64,000 bases of DNA from Ceratopteris richardii (lineage: Eukaryota > Streptophyta > Polypodiopsida > Polypodiales > Pteridaceae), in NCBI GenBank assembly GCA_020310875.1, contig CM035433.1:105903258-105967257 (forward strand). Reading direction: 5' to 3'. Below the pieces are notes generated by a model that did not search any database, was not told the DNA's origin, and saw only the letters and a program-made list of their open reading frames with translations. This document shows, piece by piece, positions 30,353 through 42,633 of the stretch (the stretch's first letter is position 1; every line of letters starts with the position of its first letter). The position numbers were made by a program, and so were the translations under genes.

Positions 30353-30433
<81 letters not shown>
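30319..30433 (+). repeat. TC microsatellite
   Basis: Nearly pure CT/TC dinucleotide, about 115 bp. It follows the TG array after a 30-bp interval. Confidence 0.97.
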
Positions 30434-30434
<1 letters not shown>

Positions 30435-30447
30435 CGATCTCAATCCC

Positions 30448-30680
30448 GGCACAAATGTGCCCGGAGAAAACAAATGTTTTTTAACATTCCAGAGGGTCAC
30501 TTATGTGACGTCCTGATATTTCAGGACGTCCCTTATGCAATGCTCCAACGTTGCAGGCAGTTTTCCAACATTGGTCGGAGCATCATAAGATAGCAATGCT
30601 CTTTGGGACAGACATTTTGAGCATCGCATAAGCGATGCTCTGTATCGCTTATGCGATGCTGTTGTCGCATAAGCGATGAA
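30448..30680. repeat. Cluster of short inverted repeats
   Basis: Successive foldbacks: GGCACA/TGTGCC (30448-30461); GTCAC/GTGAC (30496-30509); a 10-bp stem GACGTCCTGA with 4-nt loop (30507-30530); ATGCTCC/GGAGCAT around a Cys-rich-looking loop (about 30539-30582); and a perfect 17-bp stem AGCATCGCATAAGCGAT with 7-nt loop (30620-30660). The last is followed by a third partial copy TCGCATAAGCGATGA. No coding content. Confidence 0.9.
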
Positions 30681-31743
30681 ACCCGCTTCTTTTCATTGGA
30701 ACGCCCCCCTATTTCTAGTAGTGAGTGCTTTGTAACCTCACACTAAGGGATGTGTGTCTCCTTTGACTGCCCATGGCTCTACTCCTCCTTTTGGACCTAG
30801 GGAGGTCCCTCTTGAAGGGAGTTGCCACCCTCTTATGGATCAACTCCTGTCTTCTCTTTTTCTTTGAATGAAAAACAAACCACCAATCACAAGAGGCTAC
30901 CACCTACACTATGCAGATGCGGTCCAAGAATATCTGAGATACCAAATGTTGAGCAAAAGAACTTGAACGTGTGAGGCAAAAATCAAGAATGATTGGACTA
31001 ACCACTAAACCGTCTATTGAATATCTTTGGGGACTCTTCAAGCTTTGATTCTAGACCATTCTTCCAAAGAGTCTTTTTTAGTCATAAATCACTCTTTACA
31101 TATTCAAACATGTCCACTCTTTTGAGAGGTTAATCTCTAGCACCCTTTAGCTCTAAGGGTGTCAGTTTAAAAAGTGGACCACAATGCCTAGATCTAATAG
31201 AATCTTTGGGAAAAATCTTGCTCTTGCAAGACTTGAACCCAAGACCTCCTCCTTCCCATCCTTTAGATTGAAACAATAGGCTAAGTGGAATTCTTTGTAT
31301 AAAACTATAAGGCTTTTATTATTAACTTAACTCCTTAGTCACTTTATAACATAAAGATGAAAATGTTTTATGTCGTTCTTGAAGATGGAGAGGAGTTTTT
31401 GTTTTTACATGATATTGAGAAGGCATTTTTCTATGCCTCGACAAATGCCTTAGCATTTTTTGTGAATATTTGATGTCCCCATGGATAACTATTTATACTT
31501 AGTTGAAAAATCAACTATTCCATTTGGTGATTCAAGCCACAAACATGCCTACTTTGGTGCATGAGGAGATTTTTAATGACACTAATGAAAATGCCACTAA
31601 GGAGGATTTGGCTGTAGCAAGGGAGAGAAGATTCCAAAATCACCAAATTTGGAACAAAGTGGCATGGCCCATTCTTTAATTTTTCTAGATGCATTGGGAA
31701 GAGGAGAGGATGAAGATAGGCTTCAAGATGTAAGTATCTACTG
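30681..31743. other. Non-coding spacer with tRNA-like box motifs
   Basis: No gene seen. Minus-strand words resembling Pol III boxes occur: GGTTTAGTGGTTAG (about 31002-31012 for the core) followed by CGTTCAAGTTC (30959-30969) at near-tRNA spacing, and separately GGGTTCAAGTCTTG near 31221-31237. A decayed SINE is possible but unproven. Confidence 0.3.
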
Positions 31744-31748
31744 AATTT

Positions 31749-31981
31749 TGTTGGAGTTCGAGGTCTGCGGAAGCATATGAATAACACAAGGAAGAAGAAG
31801 AAGAAGCTTGGAGCACAACACACAATACTGAATGTATTACCACTAGAATGTACAAAGATAAGTAACCCGTTAGGGCAATAGGCATATATACAAACCTAGA
31901 AAAAAAAATTCCTAAAGAGGAAAAAAAGTGCCTTGATAGTCCTAGTGTGTTCACACACATCACTACCTAAATATATCAACA
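31749..31981 (-). repeat. Element D 3' LTR (233 bp)
   Basis: On the minus strand TGTTGATATA .. TCCAACA-type end; it borders the RNase H end through a CACGGGGGATT polypurine tract. Confidence 0.9.
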
Positions 31982-32054
31982 AATCCCCCGTGGGCATGAT
32001 GCGGTGAACAAGGAGCTGGCACTCATGTATAAGGAAGTGCCAAGCTATGTGGAA

Positions 32055-33365
32055 TCAATCCACAAAGGGAAGTAAGCCTAAAACTTTGCGAAAAGCTTCA
32101 AAATTCTCCCTCAGCAGAGCCTTCGTGAAAAGGTCTGATATGTTTTCTTGCATGGGCACATATGCCAAGCTGATCTCTCCAGTAGAGAACCTCTCCTTGA
32201 CATAATGATAATGCACCTCAATGTGCTTAGTGCGAGCATGGAATACATGGTTCCTTGCAACTGCCAATGTGCCCTGACCGTTAGTGAAGATGGTGGTGGC
32301 AGAAGGCTAACCAACACCCAAATCAACCATAAGGCGTCTGAGCCACACACGCTCAACAATCACTGTGAAAGCTTCCCTATACTCAGCCTCACCATTGAAA
32401 GTGGCCACAATAGGCTACTTCTTGCTCAACCAAGATATACATGAGCTACCAAGCATGAAGCAAAAGCCACTAATGGACACACGAGTGTCATAGCAACCAG
32501 CCCCATCAGAGTCCGAAAACAATCCAAGTAGCCGGGTACCACTCAAGTAGCGAAAGATGTGCTTAAGTGCCCACGAATGCTTAAGACCTGGGCAATGCAT
32601 AAACATGCTCATTTGTGAGATAGAAAACAGAATATCTAGCCAAGTAATGCATAAGTAAATCAAGCATCCAACAACTTGCTAATAGAGAACAACATCAAAT
32701 GCATCTCCAACATCATGAAGACTCAATCGTGAACCTCTCTCCATAGGAGTGACAATAAGTTTGCAGTCTTCAAGGCCAGAATGCTACAACAATGTGTCAA
32801 TATATTTCCTTCCACACAAAGTTATTCTAGCATCAACTTGCATAAAATGAATGCCCAAATAATGATGCAAATGCCCCAAATCAGACATCTCAAATGAGGC
32901 ATGCAAATCAGCCTTAAAATCAACAATATGCTTCTTATGAGGACCCGTGAGAAGCATGTCATCAACATAAACAACAATGATCAGAAGCACATCATTTTCT
33001 CACTTAACATATAAGGTTCTCTTAGTTGGACTATTCTCAAAACCATGTGCAATCAAATAGGCGTGTATCTTTTCAGACCAAGCACGTGGTGCTTGCTTCA
33101 AGCCATATAATGCCTTTTTTAACCTACACAATTGGTTCTCATGCCCTTTTTGCACTAAGCCATGGGACTGAAAAACATACACTTCTTCATGCAAATCACC
33201 ATTTAGAAATGTATTTTTAATGTCCAACTGATGTACATTCCAACCATGATGAGTTGCAAGTGCACAGATGCTATGAAAAGTAGTCATTCGGCATGTAGGT
33301 GCAAAGGTCTCATCAAAATCAATGCCTCTTTCCTGAGCATAATGCTTTGCAACAAGCCTAGCCTT
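32055..33365 (-). pseudogene. Element D copia RT and RNase H (broken)
   Basis: On the minus strand, from about 33365: the RT fingers (HHGWNVHQLDIKNTFLNGDLHEEVY, LKKALYGLKQAPRAW), then YVDDMLLTGPHKK with the catalytic YVDD, then LGHLHHYLGIHFMQ. RNase H follows (FSDSDGAGCYDTRVSISG, then FHARTKHIEVHYHYVKE) and the C-terminal end (DLFTKALLRENFEAF). Several stops and frame changes separate the segments, so it is inactive, although the YVDD box survives. It starts abruptly near 33365 where unrelated sequence begins, so the RT N-terminus and everything upstream in pol are lost. Confidence 0.9.
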
Positions 33366-34288
33366 ATGTTAAAAGTCAAGCTTCAAGATACAAATTCGTG
33401 GAGAATCTTTTATGGACATGTAGAGCAATCAAAGGAAGCCAAAAACCACAAGATTCCATCAAGAAAAGTCACTCAACCACTCCCCAAGTCATCTCAACTA
33501 AGTCCTACAAGTTAGGAGGCTAATTTGGAAAGGTAGTTCCTAGATTTTAGGGGCACACTTCTCACTATAAAAGGAGCAGGTATCCCGAATTCTTTTGGGC
33601 CATCTTCTTGGAGTTTTAGCTCATGTAAAGTGAGCAGTAAGTGTTGGAATTGTGATAAGCAAGCCCCTTGCTTTCTTGTTTGTTTTCTTTTAGTAGGCAT
33701 ATCTATGTGTGTGCGCAGGCAATGTTGCAACTCTCTAGCCCTGAGTTGTTAGCGTTGGTTCTCCCTCATATTGTATTCATTTGATGTAATTCTTGTCTCA
33801 TTGGATAGCTATTAGAGTCTACTTTATGCTCACAGATGCTCTAGAGCATTCTTAGAGTAGTCTCGGAGCAACATTCATTTTAGTGAAGTTGTGTGATTGA
33901 TATCTCTCTCTGTGTGTAGGCTCCGTTGGAAATATTTTGCTCTCTGTTGTAAGGGTTGGTTCTCCTTCTGTATTTATCCATTTGCTATGATTTTGGTGTC
34001 GTTGGGTACCTTTTCTTTCAGAACTCTATGCAACAAAAATACATTTCACTGCTTTATCACCCAATTTCCTACGTTGTTGTTTATGCACTAATGCATATGT
34101 CAGACAACCAAAAATGCATTGCGATAGTGTGTTCGGAGGCCAAAACGACCTCACATTGTGTTTTCGGCACCATAGAGCGAAGATGTTTTTATCTCCTAAT
34201 CACCCTGAGTATGCTCACCAAATTTCATGCGATTCTGGGACTGTGACTGGAGGGGTGTCAACAACTCCCTAAATGAAGTGACGACCTA
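33366..34288 (-). other. Element D leader and a foreign-looking segment
   Basis: About 33900-34288 (minus) matches the leader of element E just after its PBS. The stretch 33366-33900 has no match to D or E and no coding content; it includes ACTATAAAAGG near 33575 and could be a piece of another insertion. Confidence 0.45.
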
Positions 34289-34299
34289 CTCTGATACCA
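34289..34299 (-). promoter_or_regulatory. Primer binding site, initiator tRNA-Met (element D)
   Basis: TGGTATCAGAG on the minus strand, the usual copia primer site, next to the right LTR. Confidence 0.9.
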
Positions 34300-34306
34300 A
34301 TTATTA

Positions 34307-34532
34307 CAGTTGGAGGTCTGCAGAAGCACACGAACAACACAAGGAAGAAGAAGAAGCTTGGATCACAACACACAATACTGAATGTATTACCACTAGAATG
34401 TACAAAGATAAGTAACCTGTTAGGGCAATATGTGTATATATAAGCCGAGGGAAAAGAACCTCCTAAAGAGGAAAAAAGTTGCCCCAACAATCCTAGTGTG
34501 TTCACACTCATCACTAACTAAGTATATCAACA
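34307..34532 (-). repeat. Element D 5' LTR (about 226 bp)
   Basis: Minus strand TGTTGATATA start at 34532; a TATATATA box is visible near 34435. It matches the left LTR with scattered differences; its PBS-side end is slightly eroded. Confidence 0.85.
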
Positions 34533-34537
34533 AATTT

Positions 34538-37500
34538 TATGATTGACTTTGTTTCATACAAGTACTCAATAAATGTCTATTTGCAAGAAGCCATTGAGGC
34601 TCATAGATTTGTGGTAAGGAGTGGTGGTGATCGGGTTTCCCATTGTGGTGGGTCATCCTCGAAACATTACATTGGGAAATTTACAGCGGAAGATATTGTC
34701 ATTGTCTAAAAGGAGTATTCGGCTTGAGCACACTTCATGAATTGGTGTCAGAAGGTCTTGGGTAAATATTTGTGCCTATCTACAATAATGCTTTGGACCA
34801 ACTATGACATTATGTTTATCAATTATTTTGCCCTTATGTTGTATAACTACATGGCTCTAAGGGATAGAACCCTTGGATTTCTAGGTGTGAAACCCTTGAG
34901 ATTTATTGTTTATTTATCCATATTTGAAGGGTCTTGAACCTTAGGCTTAATTCTCTAAGGTTGAGTACATTAGGCTTGATTGGAAGCTTCTCCTAGCCGC
35001 TTGATTCATACATGAAATCTTGGTGGGTTATCTTTTAGAAGGCATGTGATTTCATGTGTTTTTCTAAGCTTGAAAATCATGCGATCACCTTTGGCACCCA
35101 TGTGATTAAAGGTACACGTCCCCATGTGGTTTAGTTACCCCCTTGGTCTTGGAGCTATATATTGGAGGGGTTGATTGGGTGGAGAGGTGCATCTCTCTGT
35201 GATGTGGTCTTACTAGTTAGTTTTCTTAGTTGATTTAGCTTTTACTTATACTACACTGGTATTAGAGCTAGGATAATTCTTCAAGGCTCTTCCTTTAAGC
35301 TTAAGTCTTTGTGCGTACGTGAGCTTCTTATGATTTAAGGAGAAATTAAAAAAAACCACGTGACCTCCCCTTGGAAAGATTAAGCAGGATTCGGGTGGCT
35401 TAAGATGCCTCAACAATGGCCACACAACAATCGAGGTATGAATGGATGGGAGGAGGCACTCATGGAGCTCCTCTCTATCACTCAAATGTTTGTTAAGTGT
35501 AACTTCTTGATATATTTTTAGTTATATTAAGAAGTTTATGATTTCATATATGGGATATATATGAGCTTCGCACATGAAATAAGAGTAGCTTGGGATATAG
35601 AGGCATCTATTTCTAGTCTTTTGCCTCTGAAATGGCACCCAAGACTACATAAGTAGCCCAATGAAGAGGCCATGTGACACTCGGTAAGAAGAGCAAGTGC
35701 CCATGGGGTTGTTGTGAGCTCCCTAATCTTGAATTATCTATTGGAGTACATCTCCTAGGTTCTTCTTATAGAATCTTGCTTGTCCCATTATTCCTAATAT
35801 GGGATAAATCCCTTGACAATGAAGACACACTGTTTTGCATGTGCATAACCTCATTATTTGATTTTATATATATATATATATATAAAGAATGGCCACCGAA
35901 CTACAATCCATGTGATAATGAGAGGAGGAGAGACTTACTCTCTTCCACTCATGTTGAGTAAAATCAATGAAACCCACTTCATGAATGCCTCTCATGGCAT
36001 TGATACATGACTTATGAGATCAATTCCTCCCTCTTTAGAACCTTTTTCACGATATTCTTTGCATTTCTCTACATGAGAGAGAACTTGAGAGCAAATCTAT
36101 GCCCTTCTCCTTTATACACAAATGAACCTTAGAGTTTGAAAGCTTATTATGTTCTAGGGATCAGCCCTTGATCTCTTCTTAAATGTCTGTCAACTTGAAC
36201 GTGGAAGGTCCTTTTATGTCACATAAAAGAAGACGATATCTCCCATCATGAAGCAAATGAAGAAAACGTTCTCTTCATTCCTCACTTGGAGCAAGACAAA
36301 GAAACATGGAAGAAGAGCATGCATAGAAGTAAATGGTCTTCATCAAACATACTCAAGGAACTCTTTTATTATTGCCTCATTCATTCTTTGCCTATTTTAT
36401 TTCTCTATTTTAGAACTGAATGTATATAGTAACATGTCAGGTAGTTAGAAGACTTGAAAAAGCCATGAAAGGTGGACATCCATTCAATAAGCTATGGAGC
36501 ATCATAAGGAAAGGCTAAAGGCATGGAAATAAAAAAGAGCAAGGTTTTAATGAAAGTTAAGTATCCTTTCAATCATGCTCTTTCTTAATTTGAATGACAT
36601 GCATGATTTATTTGAGGACATATGAAGTCAACAATCATGTAATTCAATTTCTTATGCACAAAGACTATCACAATGCATGAAAGGATTGATAAGTTATAAG
36701 TTATATGCAGAGATCTATCATGCATAAAGGACCATTTTATGTAGAACACTAGCACATGCATTAATTTATTTGCAAATTTCCTATTCCAAGAGTAGTGGAA
36801 GCATGTGCATGGCTATGGATAAAAGATTGCACCCTTTAACATGCATGCATCGATGCATGATTTCAAAGGTAGGTACACCTATTGGGAACATAAGTACGCA
36901 TCAAAATGCCCAAGAAGAACATCAACAATGGAAGAGCCAAAATGGCCCAAGCCTATATCATTACAATGGAATTACTCTAGCTAACCAAGGGATGGATGAA
37001 GCTTAATTTCCAAATGATTATTCACAACCCTTGCAAACTATAGAACATGCAATGCATGTCACCATAGACATTAATTTGGAAGTGGATGCATAGATTCAGG
37101 TGGCCTATTTTTGCTTGGGCACATACATAATTGGTTATGGAAGTAAGTTGTGCTATGCATCAAGTTCATATGGTTTTGGAAAAGAAAGATTGAGTGTGCC
37201 TAATTATTGTCATGGTTAGGAGGAATACATTTGATGCATTGTTGCAAACTTCATATACAAGGTTGCATGGAGATTTTGCACCATTGTTTGAACGGAAAAA
37301 GTCCCTATTTGGGACTTTTTTGCATGTCTTAAGGAGGGCTTTGGTTTTTGAACCTTATGCATGCTACATCTCTTCCAATGAATGGGAATTTTGCATGCTT
37401 TAAGGAGGGGTTTGGTTTCTGAACCTTATGCATGATTTGAATGTCATCTTGGCTTATATTATGAATTCCTACGAATCAAATTTATACGCATGGTTTTTTA

Positions 37501-37720
37501 GTTAAGAAGTAGATTAAGTTCATGAAGTTAAGATTAAATAGAACTTAAAATCCAAAGGCTCTAGGAATAATGGTTGAGGAGGCCAATCAGGCATAGTAAA
37601 CCATTTGGTTCTTTTATTTTTGGCTTATTAATTTATAATCATGGCATGCTTGATCAGCAAGGCCAAGGACTTAAGTAATAACCCAATATTTTATCTTCTT
37701 AAAACCATGATGCAATGGTA
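34538..37720. other. AT-rich spacer with an old LTR/PBS remnant
   Basis: No gene. TGGTATTAGAGC at 35257-35268, preceded by a TATA-like CTATATATTGG near 35153, looks like the end of an old copia LTR and its PBS. Words around 34880-35110 resemble 54850-55190. A roughly 72-bp imperfect direct duplication is at 37317-37435. Short TA array at about 35864-35884. The rest shows nothing recognisable. Confidence 0.4.
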
Positions 37721-37725
37721 GTAGT

Positions 37726-37959
37726 TGTTGATATATTTTGGTAGTGATGTGTATGAACCCACTTAGGACCATTGGGGCACTTTTTTCCCTCTTTAGGAGT
37801 GTTTTCTTCCTAGCTTGTATATATGCCTATAACCCTAATGGGTCACTTATCTTTGTACATTTCACTTGGTAATACATTCAGTATTGTGTGTCTCCTAGCT
37901 TCTTCTTCTTCTTCTTCCATGTGTTGTGCACATGCTTCCATAGACCTCAAACTCCAACA
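37726..37959 (+). repeat. Element E 5' LTR (234 bp)
   Basis: TGTTGATATA .. CTCCAACA, followed by AT and the PBS. TSD GTAGT lies directly before it. Confidence 0.93.
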
Positions 37960-37961
37960 AT

Positions 37962-37973
37962 TGGTATTAGAGC
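37962..37973 (+). promoter_or_regulatory. Primer binding site (element E)
   Basis: TGGTATTAGAGC, one base from the usual initiator tRNA-Met complement TGGTATCAGAGC. Confidence 0.88.
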
Positions 37974-38284
37974 AGGTCATCGCTTCATTGAAGGTGTCAC
38001 CGCTCCAATCACAGTCTCAGAATCATACAAAAATTGGTGAGCATACTGAAGGTGATTAGGAGTTCAAAACAACTTCACTATGTGGGATCAAAATTCAGGT
38101 GTCTAAACACACTATGTAGTGCCTATGCAAGCAATTTCATCCTTTTGTGACAAACATATATATATGTTTTGGTTTGCCAACATAATCATGTCAAAGTCTC
38201 CTATAGGTTAAGCAGAGCTTGATAGGATAGTTCTTTTTAACTTTTTAAAATACATTCATTTTTTTGCATCAGGGTATTTAGTCA

Positions 38285-40920
38285 GTGGCCATGGTTGAAA
38301 GCAATGATGTATTCCATATGTTGGCTATTGAGGACAAGTTGGATGGTACTAATTACCCATTATGGGCATATATGATGTGTCATGTATTGGTAACAAAAGG
38401 ATTTTGGAATATTGTGCAAGGTATTGAAAAACACCCTTCTATAGCTGCAAATATTATTTTTAAAGGTGATGTAGATGGCGTTAAAGATGATGATCTTCAA
38501 GGTTTTGCTCATCTTGCTCCACCTATTATAGAGAGACTTTGTTGGGATGGCAAAAATGCTTAGACACATGCATTGATAGCTTTTCTATCAAACATGCCAT
38601 TGTTCCTCACATTCTCTCTTGCAAAATAGTAAAGGATGCTTGGGATACACTTACCACTTAATACCAAGCAAGAAATGAAGATCGTGTTACTTACCCCCAA
38701 AAATAGTTGGAGAGTGAGCATGTGAATGAAGGAGATTCTATGGAAAGTTTTTTGACAAAGATAAACGATTTCACAAGCAATTGATTTTTCTTGATGAAGT
38801 TTTTCAGATAGTTCACTTGTGCAGACTATTCTTAATGGTCTTCTCAATTCATATAATAGTTTTTCTTCTACTCTTCGATTGATGATGAAAGATAATCCAA
38901 ATGCTTTAACATGTGAGGATTTAGTCTCCGTTTTATCACAAGAAGATAAATCTAGGAAGAAGAGGTCCATTATGCATGTTGTAGATCAAGTTTTCTTACC
39001 TAGTTAGAAGGGCAAAGCAAATCCAGCTCATCTACTAGTAAGAAAAAAATTGTTAGTGCTCCACAGTCAAAGAAGGAAGACAAAGATGAGAAGAAAACAA
39101 AAAAGTAGAAACAATTTTGCAAATACTGTAAAGGAAATGATCATGTCATAAAGAGTTGTCCAAAACTGATTGCAAAAGAGATAAATAAGAAAGAGACTAG
39201 AATGGTTGTTGGTGAGGCCTCTACACCTAGAATAGAGCCTTCTAATCTTGTGCAGAATGAAGAATAGGTGTTTACTACTATATGTAGCTATGACCCATCT
39301 CAGATGGTTGATATTTTGATAGTAGGGCAATCAAACATATTACCTTGTAGCACAATTTCTTTAGTTCACTTGAGCCTGCCTCTACATGGAATACTATCAC
39401 ATGTGCTAACAAGTCTTCTTATCCTATAATGGGAGTTCTTAAGATCATTCTAACTACCACTGATGGTAGTTCTTTCACATTGTTAATTTCTTTGTTTGTG
39501 TGAGTGATCAAGAAAACTCCGTTGCTAGTTTTAGCATTAGACAAGATCGGCTTGGTTGTCAAATTTGTTGATGATAGATGTATAGTTCATGATATATCAA
39601 ATGATGATGTTATTATTGCTTCTTGCATTTTATGTCATGGCCGTATAAGCTCATAGACTATGCAAAATTTATCAATGATTTAGCATGTGCAGTTCAAGAT
39701 TATCAAGCTATCTCAGATGCAAAGCTTTGGCATGCATGCTTTGCCATGCATGCTTTGGTCATTTGAATTTTGCTAGTTTGCTACATCTGTAGAAATCTAA
39801 AATGGTGTCCTCTCTACCCAAACTTGAGGCATCCTCTAAACTTGTTTGTGAAGGCTATATTTTGGGCAAAATGTAGCATTTGTCCTTCCCAACAAAGCAC
39901 TGCAACACTCCAAATGAGGCTTGGCATGGTTGCAAGAAATATCTTGCTCATCTACGTGTCTTTGGTTGTATGTCATATGCACAACGCATGAAATTGAATT
40001 ATAAAGCAGTAAAATGTATTTTTCTTTGTACAATGCTGGAAGCAAAGGCTATCTTCTATGTCATCCACAAGCAAAACACATTTTGGTTAGCCATGATGTT
40101 GTTTTTGTAGAAGGTGAAATTCATCCATTACTTTCATGTACTAAGGAGACATCACTTAGCTCCAAAGATGTGGATAACACTTTGTTGCCTCTTTTACAGG
40201 TGGACAATCAAATGCTGGTCCAAATGAGGAAATTTCTCAACCTTGACAGTTTCCACATGATGCAGATCATTCCATTTTTTTTGGAGATTTACACGATGCA
40301 CTTATTAGTGAGAGGGTTGATATAGAAGAGGCAAAAACTATCCCTAAATGGCTGGTCTAGACTTTGTGAGATAGCAAATTAGATGCACCTCTGTCATATC
40401 ATAGTCATTCAGGATCCCATAGTGCTTCTTTTGCATCAGAATACTATGCAATATCTGCCTCTAGTTTTTGTGATGAGAATGAGCTTGTTTGTTTTGATCA
40501 AGCACAAAATCTAAAAAATTGGATGGCTACTATGCAATCAAAATATGATTCTCTTATGAAAAATGGTACATCGTCTTTATGTGATATACCTCCAAGCAAA
40601 AAGGCCATTGATAGTTAATAGGTATACAAGTTGAAATGTAAGCATAATGGAATAGTTGACATTTATAAGGCTAGGCTTGTTGCAAAAGGTTATGATCAAG
40701 AGAAAGGAATTAATTTTGATGAGACCTTTGTACCCACATTAAAAATAACCACTATTCGTAGCATTTCTGCACTTGCAGCTCATCATGGTTGGAATGTACA
40801 TCAGTTGGACATATGTGCCCACATAGGATAATATTGTAGATCTTTTCACAAAGGCTCTACCTCGAGAGAAGTTTGAAGCTTTTTGCAAAGTTGTATGCTT
40901 ACTTCGGTTTGTGGATTGAT
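38285..40920 (+). pseudogene. Element E copia gag-pol remnant
   Basis: Gag begins near 38291 (MVESNDVFHML.. LDGTNYPLWAYMM) and runs open to a TAG at about 38561-38563. A canonical CX2CX4HX4C knuckle (CKYCKGNDHVIKSC) is near 39118. Traces of protease and pre-integrase (LWHACF near 39728) follow. The integrase core is missing: the frame jumps to the late-integrase region near 39900 (HLRVFGCMSYA). RT starts near 40620 (WVYKLK.. YKARLVAKGY) and stops at VHQLDI (about 40811), joining directly to the RNase H end (DLFTKALPREKFEAF near 40850). Many stops. Non-functional. Confidence 0.88.
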
Positions 40921-40997
40921 CTCTTTCCACATAGCTTGGACCTTTCTTATACATGAGTGTGAGTTCCTTGTTCACCACATCAATCTCAAGGGGGCTT

Positions 40998-41234
40998 TGT
41001 TGATATAGTTTGGTAATGATGTGTGTGAACACACTTTGGACGACTAGGGCACTTTTTTCCCCTCTTTAGGAAGTTTTTCCCCCGACTTGTATATATGCCT
41101 ATAACCCTAATGGGTCACTTATCTTTTTATATTTCACTTGGTAATACATTCAATATCGTGTGTTGTGCTCCTAGCTTCTTCTTCTTCTTCCTTGTGTTGT
41201 TTTTTCTTGCTTCTGTAGACCTCAAACTCTATCG
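40998..41234 (+). repeat. Element E 3' LTR (237 bp)
   Basis: TGTTGATATAG start; the end has decayed from CTCCAACA to CTCTATCG, but TSD GTAGT follows directly. Confidence 0.9.
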
Positions 41235-41239
41235 GTAGT

Positions 41240-42480
41240 TTAGAAGCTCTAGAAGAGAACAAGTGTTTGAAAAAATCATATAGGTTAAGATTCTTTCAAT
41301 TTACTGCTAAATGGATATCATATTTTCCAAGTGTTAGTTCCTCCCTTCAAGGAAGTTCTTTAGTAGTGTGAATAAAGAACAAATTGGAGCTTTACATGGG
41401 TCATCCAACTAAAGAGAACATCTAAAATAGAGGTAACTAAAGGGGTTGAAGGATACCCAGAGTACCATTTACCCATGTCCTTGAAGTAAAGGACTAATTT
41501 CTAAAAGGAGACATTGCCATCTTTCCAAGATTATGGATTTGATAAGCAAATAAATTATTCTTTTAAGTTTCGATTCAACATTATATCTAGAAATAATATC
41601 TAATATAAACTAGCTCTATTATTAGGTGACATAAAAATGATCTTTTAGAGTACATCCAAACAAAGGAATCACTAAAAAGCCAATCCTTAAAATTAAGTCT
41701 TCTCAAGTTGAAATTACAACTAAGACTTGATAAGTTAAAATTTAATTGTGACATAAGAATTATATATGCTTTGCAATGGAAATAACACTTACAAGTCTAA
41801 GAAGTAATAGATCTCACTTGATTAGAATAAAAGAAGGGTTGATCCCAAGGTTAAATCTAAATTTACCTTCACTAAAGTGGAAGGGTAAACCGGATGGTAT
41901 GGGACGTATAGGCTCACACTACCACTGAAGTGGATTTGGTGGTATGGGACACCAAGTTTATGGGTATTCCAAGCTTGCGTTTTGGGACATTTGTTCAAAG
42001 AGCTTGGAGGAGAAAAAGTAAAAAGCTCTAAATAGTTCTTTTAACCAAGGGGAACAATAAAAGATTGCAAATGAACTCTTCAAAGTCTAATAAATCCTCA
42101 GGTGTTTTTCAAGAATAAAGACTCTTTAGTGTTATAAATTTAACAAGTCAAAGTATGTGAACCAAGGCTAAAGCCAATAGCCACATCATTTCACTTTTTG
42201 GTAAAGTCTACAACCATTTTTCCATGAGTTTTTCAGCTCAAGATTTCATCTAACTTGATGGAGAAAAGTGAGGGATTTCGGAGGCATGATTTTAATTCAC
42301 ATTGTACATCCAATTTGTAGCATTATATAAGCAAGCGATTGGAAGGATGTTTTGGCCATCCTCTAGCTTAATTTGGGCACTTTTAGCCTGGCATTGGGAG
42401 TGTATACCCTAGGTCTAAGCTAGCCCCTTTCTATTGAGATATTAAGCTCAACATGTGATGATCGACAACATCACATATAA
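41240..42480. other. Non-coding spacer
   Basis: AT-rich, no gene or clear repeat. The left end of element H must lie in or near its last part but cannot be fixed. Confidence 0.5.
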
Positions 42481-42512
42481 TCTCAATATTCCAGATCTAA
42501 AATTTTAAGTGA

Positions 42513-42537
42513 TTTCGTGTATTGTTGATACACGAAA
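42513..42537. repeat. Perfect 10-bp hairpin in the left LTR of element H
   Basis: TTTCGTGTAT, loop TGTTG, ATACACGAAA. It lies about 100 bp from the LTR start. Confidence 0.85.
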
Positions 42538-42633
42538 AATGTGTTTTTTTGAGATTGAATTGACAAGTCAAAGTGTGATAGTATTGAGGCAGAGGTATAG
42601 GGTAAGGTCAGATGACCCTTTACATCCCCAACA

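Larger units (their letters stand above)
31749..34532 (-). mobile_element. Element D: internally rearranged Ty1/copia element
   Basis: LTRs at 31749-31981 and about 34307-34532 in minus orientation, polypurine tract beside the left LTR, initiator tRNA-Met PBS at 34289-34299, and a perfect TSD AATTT (31744-31748 and 34533-34537). The internal part is only 2.3 kb: the RT/RNase H end, an unidentified 0.5-kb stretch and the 5' leader. Gag, protease and integrase are missing. The LTR family is the same as in elements E and F. Confidence 0.9.
37726..41234 (+). mobile_element. Element E: internally deleted Ty1/copia element
   Basis: LTRs 37726-37959 and 40998-41234, PBS TGGTATTAGAGC at 37962-37973, purine tract CAAGGGGGC before the 3' LTR, and TSD GTAGT (37721-37725 and 41235-41239). 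The LTR sequence is close to D and F. The internal region has lost the integrase core and the second half of RT. Confidence 0.92.

Noticed and set aside
29610-30500. Several open frames of Cys/Val/Tyr or Ser/Leu or Glu/Arg repeats
   Set aside because: They are translations of TG and TC microsatellites on either strand, not genes.
34538-37720. Host gene in the longest spacer
   Set aside because: Only short unrelated open frames, no splice-consistent coding blocks or motif.
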